Below are positions 15,375 to 22,717 of a stretch of 45,388 nt of DNA, piece after piece. Origin of the DNA: Desulfotomaculaceae bacterium (GTDB taxonomy: Bacteria > Bacillota > Desulfotomaculia > Desulfotomaculales > Pelotomaculaceae); the NCBI GenBank assembly GCA_028709235.1, contig JAQVXL010000010.1:1-45388 (forward strand), written 5' to 3'. The stretch's first letter is position 1, and each line of letters begins with the position of its first letter. A program made the translations under genes and the position numbers. Under the pieces are notes generated by a model. It saw only the letters and a list, made by a program, of their open reading frames with translations. It had not been told where the DNA came from and made no database searches.

Positions 15375-16979
15375 TTATAATGAGGGCAGATCAACGGCCG
15401 CGCAGATCACTTCCAGCAGCGCCGGCCTGTCTAACTCTAAAGCCTGCTTGATCCTGTCCTCGACCTCCGCCGGGTCTTCTATGCGGAAACCTGCCGCGCC
15501 GCAGGATTCCGCAAACTGGACAAAGTCCGGTGTTGTAAGCTCATAACCAAATGGTTTCAATCCTTCAGCAGCCATCTTGTTTTTTTCAATACTGTATACC
15601 TGATTTTTAACTACTATTATAGTAATTGCCAGATTATAGCGGACGCAGGTAAGCAGCTCGCCCAGCGAGGCGATCATCCCGCCGTCACCCACTATGGCGA
15701 TGACTTTTCTTTCCCGGTCGGCCAGCTTGGCGCCAATGGCTGCCGGCAGGCCGCAGCCAATGCTGCGCCACATACTGGAAAGAAGGACCTCCTGGTTCTC
15801 CATCATAAAACCCAGGTCAAACCAGTGGGAGAACTCGCCGATATCCAGGGCGATAACCGACTTGGGCGGTACAACAGTGTTAAGGCTTGACATTAACCTT
15901 AGCGGCAGCACCGGCCTGCTGTTGTCCTCCTTGGCCTGCGCTATCATTTGTTTAAGGCTCAACGCTTCCTCCTTCACTTTTGCCACCCATTCCTGGTTAA
16001 CGTCATAGTTTTCCAGATCATGCATAATTACTTCAATAAGCAGGCCCAGGTCCCCGCTGGCAGCCGCGTGCGCGTTCACGTTAATGTTTTCGGGACGTTC
16101 CGCCAGGTGAATTAATTTAGCCTGTGCCGGGAAATATTTCTGTTCGTAAGAGGCGTTTCCGACCAGGATGATGCAGTCCGCTTCCTTAATAATCGGTGGC
16201 AGGTAAGCCTCCCCGATCCCTCCCAAATTTCGTTTAAAAGATCCTCTGATAACACTTTTGGCTTCCTGGGCCACAACCAGGCCGGACCCGATCTGGTGGG
16301 CCAGGGCTAAAACCTGGTAGACCGCTGATTCCGCCGCCCACCCGAGTACAATCAGGGGCCTGCGTGAATTTCTGACGGCTTCCAGGATCTTTTCATTGCT
16401 GCCGGAAAACACCGGCGGGTTCTTTATCTCAACAATATCCACCGGCAGCGTATCAGCAGATAAAGGCATGGCCAACACATCTTTAGGGACTGTGACATGT
16501 GCCGCGGAACAATCCAGATACGCCTGCCTGGCGGCAATAGCAAGGATTTCCGCCGCAGCGGCAGGCTCAATCAGTATTGATGTATAATTAGAAAAATTTT
16601 TGTACAACAGCTGCTGGTCAAAATATTGTTTTGTTTTAGTGCCGATTTTATTTGTCTGGACCTGGCCCGTAATGGCTAAAACGGGGCTTCCGTCCAGAAA
16701 CGCGTCGGCCAACCCGTTAAGCAGGCTGACCGCGCCGGGCCCGGCGGAGGCGGTACAGACGGTAAGCCTGCCGGTCAGCCTGGCCTCGTATGAGGCCATA
16801 AAAGCAGCGGCTGTTTCATTCGTAGCTGCTATCAATTCTATTTTACTCTGGCGGGTCATAGCATCTATTAAAGGAAATATGGCATCTCCAAGAACACCGT
16901 AGATCCTCTGCACACCCCATTCGGCCAGCTGGGCCAGAATAAAGTCGGCTACATTACCATTTATTTGCAAACTATCCAC
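15375..16979 (-). CDS. ThDP-dependent enzyme, pyruvate oxidase/acetolactate synthase-like
   Basis: The 534-residue protein has the three-domain layout of the POX/ALS family: an N-terminal pyrimidine-binding domain (GVQRIYGVLGDAIFPLIDA; ASAGPGAVSLLNGLADAF), a central Rossmann-like domain (RRPLIVLGWAAESAVYQV) and a C-terminal pyrophosphate-binding domain with GDGGMIAS...VKN (from about residue 430). The catalytic Glu is present in ATNETAAAFMA, but the His that usually precedes it is Asn. The likely chemistry is decarboxylation of a 2-oxoacid such as pyruvate; the exact substrate and acceptor cannot be told. It is monocistronic and divergent from the penicillin-binding protein gene. Confidence 0.82.
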   Translation of the reverse strand: MDSLQINGNVADFILAQLAEWGVQRIYGVLGDAIFPLIDAMTRQSKIELIAATNETAAAFMASYEARLTGRLTVCTASAGPGAVSLLNGLADAFLDGSPVLAITGQVQTNKIGTKTKQYFDQQLLYKNFSNYTSILIEPAAAAEILAIAARQAYLDCSAAHVTVPKDVLAMPLSADTLPVDIVEIKNPPVFSGSNEKILEAVRNSRRPLIVLGWAAESAVYQVLALAHQIGSGLVVAQEAKSVIRGSFKRNLGGIGEAYLPPIIKEADCIILVGNASYEQKYFPAQAKLIHLAERPENINVNAHAAASGDLGLLIEVIMHDLENYDVNQEWVAKVKEEALSLKQMIAQAKEDNSRPVLPLRLMSSLNTVVPPKSVIALDIGEFSHWFDLGFMMENQEVLLSSMWRSIGCGLPAAIGAKLADRERKVIAIVGDGGMIASLGELLTCVRYNLAITIIVVKNQVYSIEKNKMAAEGLKPFGYELTTPDFVQFAESCGAAGFRIEDPAEVEDRIKQALELDRPALLEVICAAVDLPSL

Positions 16980-17075
16980 CCTTTCTTATTAATAAATTGC
17001 TCCTATACTATTCTTTTCATCAATTATCAAAAATATCCAACATGAGGCGATAGTAGAAATAATTTAGGGATTTTA

Positions 17076-17104
17076 TTGGTGATATGTTGGTGATATGTTA
17101 TAAT
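17076..17104 (+). promoter_or_regulatory. Promoter of the penicillin-binding protein with an 11-bp tandem repeat
   Basis: TTGGTG (17076-17081), 17 bp, TATAAT (17099-17104). The spacer and -35 consist of two consecutive copies of GGTGATATGTT (17078-17099). Confidence 0.55.
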
Positions 17105-17133
17105 TCTGTTAACTTTGTGGGAGGGATATAACA

Positions 17134-19383
17134 GTGTCTCAAAATAAAAGAAGGGCAAAAAGAAAGTTAAACCTTTTACGTTTGCTCATCCTTTTTATAG
17201 CCCTGATTGTGGTCACCGGTGGCGTTGTTTCTATCGGCCTCTTTTTTACCAGTGTTAGAGACATGCCTGCGCTCACACCGGGCACACTGGAATCAGGCGC
17301 ATCATCCATGATTTACGATAAGGATGGCAATTTGATTTCCCAAATCGGCATTAAAAACAGTGTGCCTGTTGATCTTGAGTATGTTCCGGAGCAAGTTAAG
17401 AACGCCTTCCTGTCTATTGAAGATCCCGGTTTTTACAATCACCACGGGATCAGCATGCGCGGGATTGCCAGAGCAGCCGTAAGCAACATTATGTCCAGAT
17501 CGAAAAGCGAAGGTGGCAGCACCATTACTCAGCAGTTGGTTAGAACAACGATGTTGTCGTCGGAAAAAACGATGGAGAGAAAAATTCAGGAAGCCGTTCT
17601 GGCCATTCAGGCAGAAAGGCGCTATACCAAGAATGAAATCCTGGAAATGTATTTAAACAGTATCTACCTGGGTGAAGGAGCATACGGAATTCAGGCCGCG
17701 TCAATGGTCTATTTCGGCAAGACCGTTGACGAGTTGAATTTGGAAGAAGCAGCCCTGCTCGGCGGTCTTCCCCAGGCGCCCAGCGCATATTCACCGTTCC
17801 GGGATCCCGAGGCGGCAAAATACAGGCGCAACGACGTGCTGGACAGCATGGTCAAAAACAAATGTATCAGCGCCGGCGAGGCTGAACAAGCAAAAGCTAC
17901 AGATATAGTGCTCGATGATAGTGAAATAGCCTTTTTGCAATATCCTTATCCATATTTTCTCGATTACGTCACTGATCAGCTGGTTGAAAAGTACGGGGAA
18001 GATGAGGTTTTTAAAGGCGGGTTAAGGGTCTATACCACCCTGGACCCTGATATTCAATTAATTGCCGAAGCAGCTATGGCCAGAAATGACAACTTCCCTG
18101 CTTCCAACCCTGACGAAAACGGCATGTTGCAGCCAGAGGGAGCCACCGTAGTGCTTGAGCCCAACACAGGTTATATTAAAGCGCTGGTCGGCGGGCGCGA
18201 GCATACTCAGAGGAGACAGTGGAACAGGGCTGTCAATACTATTCGTCAGCCTGGTTCCGCCTTTAAACCAATCGCAGTTTATGGGCCGGCTATTGAATAC
18301 CTGGGACTGAGCCCGGCCTCGGTAGTGGATGATGCGCCGGTGAGCTACGGTACATATAAACCGCAAAATTTTGATGGCAGGTACCGCGGATTGATCACCT
18401 TGCGGACAGCCGTTGCCGATTCTGTCAATGTTGCCGCGGTTAAAGTAATGATGGACTATGTAGGTATTGACAGGGCCATAGAATTTTCTTCCCGCCTGGG
18501 CATTGATCTAGATCCGGCCTCCCACGGGGCCAGCATGGCGCTGGGGGGACTTGACAAAGGGGTTACACCGCTGCAAATGGCCAGCGCCTACGGCGCCTTT
18601 GCCAATTCCGGAATTTTTGTCGAACCTACAGCAATTCTGAAAGTTGAAAAATCTGACGGCATTATTCTGGAGCAGTCTATACCCAGACAACAGCAGGTAA
18701 TGAAGACCACCACAGCTTACCTGATCACCGACATGTTGGAATCAGCTGTGCAAAGGGGTACAGGAACCGGGGCCCGGATAGGCCGGCCGGTAGCAGGGAA
18801 AACCGGTACTACTGATGAAGGCAAGGACCTCTGGTTTGTCGGCTACACCCCGGAACTTGTTACGGCGGTATGGATTGGTTACGACCAACCCACGCCGATG
18901 GAGCAAGCCTTCGGGGGCACATATCCTACCAGGGTATGGCAGGAGATTATGAGCAAGGCGCTCAGGGGTGTTCCCAGTAAAAATTTCGCCCCCGCCGACG
19001 GGATAGTGACATCAACCGTCGACAGCAAGTCCGGCAAGCTGCCGGGCCCGAACACACCGGGCAACAGTCTTGTCACTGATTTATTCATCGAGGGGACAGT
19101 CCCCACAGATACAGATAATGTGCATAATTACGTTGAGATTTGCCCTGCCAGCGGCCAACTGGCCACATCACACTGTCCCAACCGGGTGATTACAACTGCG
19201 GTCAAATTACCCTATGATGTTTCTGATGCTGTGGAGGACTACAGTCAGCGCATACCGACAGAATACTGCACTATGCACGGATCCGGCCAGAGTCCGTCCC
19301 ATAATGATGATCCAAAGGATAACGATGACAATTCAGAGGATCCACCAGACAATCCAGGCTTTATTCCAGCACCGGGACGGTAA
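17134..19383 (+). CDS. Class A penicillin-binding protein (PBP1A family)
   Basis: This 749-residue bifunctional peptidoglycan synthase has a basic cytosolic N terminus and one membrane anchor (about 15-40). It has a GT51 glycosyltransferase domain with IEDPGFYNHHGIS (catalytic Glu near 96) and EGGSTITQQLVR. The transpeptidase domain has SxxK in GSAFKP (Ser near 376), SVN near 432 and KTGT near 554. A proline/aspartate-rich low-complexity tail ends the protein. The start is GTG with GGGAGGGA upstream. It acts outside the membrane in cell-wall synthesis. It is monocistronic, with its own promoter and terminator. Confidence 0.96.
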   Translation: MSQNKRRAKRKLNLLRLLILFIALIVVTGGVVSIGLFFTSVRDMPALTPGTLESGASSMIYDKDGNLISQIGIKNSVPVDLEYVPEQVKNAFLSIEDPGFYNHHGISMRGIARAAVSNIMSRSKSEGGSTITQQLVRTTMLSSEKTMERKIQEAVLAIQAERRYTKNEILEMYLNSIYLGEGAYGIQAASMVYFGKTVDELNLEEAALLGGLPQAPSAYSPFRDPEAAKYRRNDVLDSMVKNKCISAGEAEQAKATDIVLDDSEIAFLQYPYPYFLDYVTDQLVEKYGEDEVFKGGLRVYTTLDPDIQLIAEAAMARNDNFPASNPDENGMLQPEGATVVLEPNTGYIKALVGGREHTQRRQWNRAVNTIRQPGSAFKPIAVYGPAIEYLGLSPASVVDDAPVSYGTYKPQNFDGRYRGLITLRTAVADSVNVAAVKVMMDYVGIDRAIEFSSRLGIDLDPASHGASMALGGLDKGVTPLQMASAYGAFANSGIFVEPTAILKVEKSDGIILEQSIPRQQQVMKTTTAYLITDMLESAVQRGTGTGARIGRPVAGKTGTTDEGKDLWFVGYTPELVTAVWIGYDQPTPMEQAFGGTYPTRVWQEIMSKALRGVPSKNFAPADGIVTSTVDSKSGKLPGPNTPGNSLVTDLFIEGTVPTDTDNVHNYVEICPASGQLATSHCPNRVITTAVKLPYDVSDAVEDYSQRIPTEYCTMHGSGQSPSHNDDPKDNDDNSEDPPDNPGFIPAPGR

Positions 19384-19406
19384 TAGCAGCGATATTTTCA
19401 GGCGGC

Positions 19407-19443
19407 GCGGCCACCACATTTGAGGTGAACGGGCCGCTTTTTT
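19407..19443 (+). terminator. Terminator of the penicillin-binding protein gene
   Basis: GCGGCC/GGCCGC plus an inner CACC/GGTG pairing form a stem followed by six T residues. Confidence 0.75.
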
Positions 19444-19451
19444 CACTGTTG

Positions 19452-19504
19452 GAGGGACAGTCCCCCTTTTCTGTCGACATTTTTTGTGGAGGGGGAACTG
19501 TCTC
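19452..19504. repeat. GAGGGACAGTC-type palindromic repeat
   Basis: GAGGGACAGTCCCCCT and AGGGGGAACTGTCTC are inverted arms with a single bulged A and a loop of about 22 nt. The left-arm core GAGGGACAGTC recurs at 29961-29971. Confidence 0.55.
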
Positions 19505-19602
19505 TTCACCGCAGGCAAATTTGTTCATTTAACACTCATAGTAAAATTATTTTTGTTTAAAATAATAACTGCATACTAAAAACACATCAGGAGGTGCTAC
19601 AT

Positions 19603-19914
19603 TTGTACCATCATGGTTGGTCTGATCACCAGAACGGGATTCATGTGAAATCACTGACTCCGGACGGCAACGACATCTCCATTAATTACAACGGTTTGCT
19701 GAACAATGCCGGGGCCACTCAAGTTTTTCTCCACACCGGTTTTGGCAACCCCATGCACTGGAATATTGTTGAGGATTACCGCATGCAGCGTACTCCCGAG
19801 GGCTGGAAGAAAACCCTCAACATGGAGGACAACCAGCTTACCTTCTGCTTCCGTGACTCGGCCGGCAACTGGGATAATAACAACGGCTATAACTGGAACT
19901 ACAAAACCTTCTAA
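19603..19914 (+). CDS. Stand-alone CBM25-like carbohydrate-binding domain protein
   Basis: The protein has 103 residues from a TTG start that follows AGGAGGTG by six bases; a GTG at 19594 lies inside that SD and is rejected. The sequence is aromatic- and asparagine-rich (NGIHVKSLTPDGNDISINYNG, FLHTGFGNPMHWN, FCFRDSAGNWDNNNGYNW). The final NWDNNNGYNW motif is typical of starch-binding CBM25/53 beta-sandwich modules. There is no catalytic domain, signal peptide or linker, so the whole protein is one binding module, presumably cytosolic. It might bind glycogen or a storage glucan (inference). It is monocistronic with a strong terminator. Confidence 0.7.
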   Translation: MYHHGWSDHQNGIHVKSLTPDGNDISINYNGLLNNAGATQVFLHTGFGNPMHWNIVEDYRMQRTPEGWKKTLNMEDNQLTFCFRDSAGNWDNNNGYNWNYKTF

Positions 19915-19915
19915 A

Positions 19916-19948
19916 AAACCGGGCTTAAAGCCCGGTTTATCTTTTTTT
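19916..19948. terminator. Bidirectional terminator between the CBM25-like gene and mutS2
   Basis: AAACCGGGCTT/AAGCCCGGTTT is a near-perfect palindrome followed by ATCTTTTTTT. It separates converging genes; the A-run on its left gives a T-run for the minus strand. Confidence 0.85.
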
Positions 19949-19950
19949 GA

Positions 19951-22311
19951 TCAATTGGCCAGTTCCACTATGGTCACACCGTATCCGCCTTCACCGTGTT
20001 CGCCCAGGCGATAGGATTTTACCCGGTGGTGCCCTTTTAACAGCTTGTGGACAGCCGTCCGCAGCGAGCCGGTGCCTTTGCCGTGGATCAAGCTGACCCT
20101 GGGCAGACCGGCCAGGTAAGCGTCGTCCAGGTATTTTTCCACCATCAGCATCGCTTCCTCCGCGTACTGGCCTCTTAAATCCAGCTCAACAGATATATCG
20201 CGTGTTTTATCTAAAAGCAGGCCCGCCACTTCGCTCCGTCCCCCGCCAATTTTTGGCTCTTCCACCGTGCGCAGGTCTTTTATAGATACATTCATCTTAA
20301 TGATGCCGACCTGTACCTGCACATCTTCCCCCTCGCCGGGGGGCTCAATAACGTAGCCCCGCTGGTTAAATTTGGGCAGCAGTACTTCCTGCCCGGCACG
20401 CAGCACAGTTGGCGTCTGCCCGGCAAAAACCTTTTCGGGAACGGCCCGGCCCACTTTACGATGCAGCCGGCCGAGCTTGTCCCTGGCTGCCTTGATCGCG
20501 CTCTCCCTGGTTCGGGTTGACTCTTCGGCAATTTTCTCCCGGAGTTCTCTTACAGCCGATTCAGCCTCCATTCTTGCCGATTTTACCAGCAAGCGCGCCT
20601 CTTCCCCGGCTTTGGACAGGATTGCCTCACGTCTTTGGGTCAGATCCGCCTCCAACTCGTCATGTTTCTCTTTAATCGCTCTGGCTTCATCAGCCAGTTT
20701 GGCGGCTGCCGCCCGGTCGGCTTCAGCCTCCTGCCGGGCTTTTTCCAAGTTGCGCATCAGGTCCTCAAATTGCACCTGTTCCTCAGATAAAAACTCTCTG
20801 GACCTTTTGATCAGCTCGGACGGGAGTCCCAGCCGCAAGGCGATTTCAAAAGCGTTGCTGCGGCCCGGTTTGCCGATCAGCAGCCGGTACGTAGGCCTGA
20901 GCGTAGCCCGGTCAAACTCCACGCTGGCGTTTTCCACCCGCGCCCGGGCATAGGCAAAGTTCGTCAGCTCGCTGTAATGGGTGGTGGCAATGGTCCTGGC
21001 GCCGGCGCCATGCAGCTTTTCCAGAATGGACTGGGCCAGGGCGGCGCCTTCAACAGGATCGGTGCCAGCGCCCAGCTCATCTAAAAGCACCAGGCAGTCC
21101 CTGCCGGCCTGGCTGACAATTTCCACAATATTAGTCATATGGGAGGAAAAGGTACTCAGTGACTGTTCGATGCTCTGTTCATCACCTATATCCGTGAAAA
21201 TCCGCTGAAAAACCCCCAGCCGGGTATTTTCACCGGCAGGCAGATGTAATCCGGACTGGGCCATTAAGGCCAGCAGGCCGGCTGTTTTTAGAGTAACCGT
21301 CTTCCCGCCGGTGTTGGGTCCGGTGATGATCAGCGTATCGAAATCCTCACCCAAACGGATATTTACCGGGACCACGTCCCCTTTTAGCAAGGGGTGCCGG
21401 CCCTGCCTGATGTCCAGAACTGCTTCATCCGTCAGGATTGGCGCCCAGGCGTCCAGACTCTGGCTGTACCTGGCCCTGGCCATGATCAAGTCCAGCTCTC
21501 CCAGCGTTTCCAGACTGGTTTCAATCCCCTCCAGGTTCTGGGCCACTCCTTCCGACAGAGCGGCCAGAATCCTCTGGATCTCCTGTTTTTCCGCCACAAC
21601 CAGACGTCTGAGCTCATTATTCTTTTCCACCACAGCCATCGGTTCCACAAATAAGGTGGCGCCGCTGGCAGACTGGTCATGTATGATACCCGGTACCTGG
21701 GCGCGGTACTCAATTTTAACCGGCACCACATAGCGGCCTTCCCTGATGGTAACGATGGGATCTTGCAGGTATTTCTGGTAATTGGGGGAGCGGATCATGT
21801 TTTCAAGATAATTTTTTATGCTGAGCTGGGCCCCAGCCAGCTTTCTGCGTGTTTGCGCCAGTAGCGGCGAGGCGTGGTCGGCAATCTCGCCGCCCGGTAA
21901 AATAGCATTCTTGATCCTCTTTTCCAGGTCCGGCAGAGGCGTAATAAAAAAAGCATGGGCGTTCAGTAAAGGATAGTTTTCCTCTCTTTCATCCAGGAAG
22001 TTTTTTATAATCCTGCCCGCAGTGAGCGTATCTGCTACCGCGATCAGCTCTTCCGGCTCCAGGACAGCCCCCCGGCCCGCCCGTTGCAGCTGGTTCCTGA
22101 TGTCTTTCCAGCCGCCCATTTCTGCGGTGGGCTCAAGCCTCAGAAGCTTTCTTCCTTCACTGACCTCGTCCTGCCATCTGCGGATGAGAGTGGGGTCATC
22201 GACAGGCCTGAGGCCCAGAGCCCGCTCTTTGCCCAGCGCTGACCCGGCAAAAGAGGCCAGCTGCTCCAGGACTTTATGATATTCAAGTCTCTTCAACGTC
22301 TTCTCTTCCAT
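19951..22311 (-). CDS. mutS2: Endonuclease MutS2
   Basis: MutS2 lacks the mismatch-recognition domains of MutS. It acts on recombination intermediates and, in Bacillus, in rescue of collided ribosomes. The 786-residue form begins MEEKTLKRLEY; the ATG at 22311 follows GGAAGGT by six bases, while an ATG five codons earlier contains that SD. The MutS core and coiled coil are followed by an ABC-type ATPase (Walker A GPNTGGKT near 332, Walker B LLDELGAGTDP), a long charged coiled coil (~500-620) and a C-terminal Smr nuclease domain with LDLRGQYAEEA and HGKGTGSLR. Length and order are normal. Confidence 0.96.
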   Translation of the reverse strand: MEEKTLKRLEYHKVLEQLASFAGSALGKERALGLRPVDDPTLIRRWQDEVSEGRKLLRLEPTAEMGGWKDIRNQLQRAGRGAVLEPEELIAVADTLTAGRIIKNFLDEREENYPLLNAHAFFITPLPDLEKRIKNAILPGGEIADHASPLLAQTRRKLAGAQLSIKNYLENMIRSPNYQKYLQDPIVTIREGRYVVPVKIEYRAQVPGIIHDQSASGATLFVEPMAVVEKNNELRRLVVAEKQEIQRILAALSEGVAQNLEGIETSLETLGELDLIMARARYSQSLDAWAPILTDEAVLDIRQGRHPLLKGDVVPVNIRLGEDFDTLIITGPNTGGKTVTLKTAGLLALMAQSGLHLPAGENTRLGVFQRIFTDIGDEQSIEQSLSTFSSHMTNIVEIVSQAGRDCLVLLDELGAGTDPVEGAALAQSILEKLHGAGARTIATTHYSELTNFAYARARVENASVEFDRATLRPTYRLLIGKPGRSNAFEIALRLGLPSELIKRSREFLSEEQVQFEDLMRNLEKARQEAEADRAAAAKLADEARAIKEKHDELEADLTQRREAILSKAGEEARLLVKSARMEAESAVRELREKIAEESTRTRESAIKAARDKLGRLHRKVGRAVPEKVFAGQTPTVLRAGQEVLLPKFNQRGYVIEPPGEGEDVQVQVGIIKMNVSIKDLRTVEEPKIGGGRSEVAGLLLDKTRDISVELDLRGQYAEEAMLMVEKYLDDAYLAGLPRVSLIHGKGTGSLRTAVHKLLKGHHRVKSYRLGEHGEGGYGVTIVELAN

Positions 22312-22331
22312 AAAATAACCTTCCATCCATC

Positions 22332-22440
22332 GGGGACATACCTCGGCATTTCAATCGGGGACAATCCTTGGCGTCAAAGCCAATCCCCAAACAGAGGTGT
22401 GTCCCCATTCCGCTGTCTGGTACCATGCAACGATAAGTCA
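22332..22440. repeat. REP/REPIN-like hairpin repeat, copy B
   Basis: GGGGACATACCTC (22332-22344) and GAGGTGTGTCCCC (22394-22406) are inverted arms differing at one position. The right flank ATTCCGCTGTCTGGTACCAT is shared with copy C at 26354-26373. Copy A at 2254-2327 is the same element reversed. Confidence 0.75.
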
Positions 22441-22552
22441 TCGTATCTGGCATCATACAACGACACAATGCCGCAGAAAACGTATATCCCCGTTCCGCTT
22501 TGATTCGATTTCAATCGAACAGGTTGCGTTAGCAGCTTTTTTAATATCTTTC

Positions 22553-22602
22553 TGTAGGGCTGGCTTCAGTTGGACAAATGTGCGACTGAAGCCAGCCCTA
22601 CA
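22553..22602. repeat. Perfect 18-bp hairpin repeat
   Basis: TGTAGGGCTGGCTTCAGT (22553-22570) and its exact complement (22585-22602) enclose a 14-nt loop. The arm resembles the 'TGTAGGGGCGACTTCAGTCG' style of palindromic repeat found in other Firmicutes (recollection, not a search). Confidence 0.75.
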
Positions 22603-22717
22603 ATGATCATACCTGATTCCACTGTAAAAAGTACCATTTTCCAATTCGTGTGCTATATATAGCGGTTAAGAACTATGGTATCTTTTTGAGCAGGGCGTCC
22701 AGTGTTTTTTTCTGTTA

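Larger units (their letters stand above)
22312..22717. other. Repeat-filled spacer between the U32 gene and mutS2
   Basis: About 400 bases contain no gene but two unrelated hairpin elements (22332-22440 and 22553-22602). An imperfect tandem pair, CTGGTACCATGCAACGAT and CTGGCATCATACAACGAC, also lies near 22416-22461. The segment looks like an accumulation site for small palindromic repeats. Confidence 0.55.
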
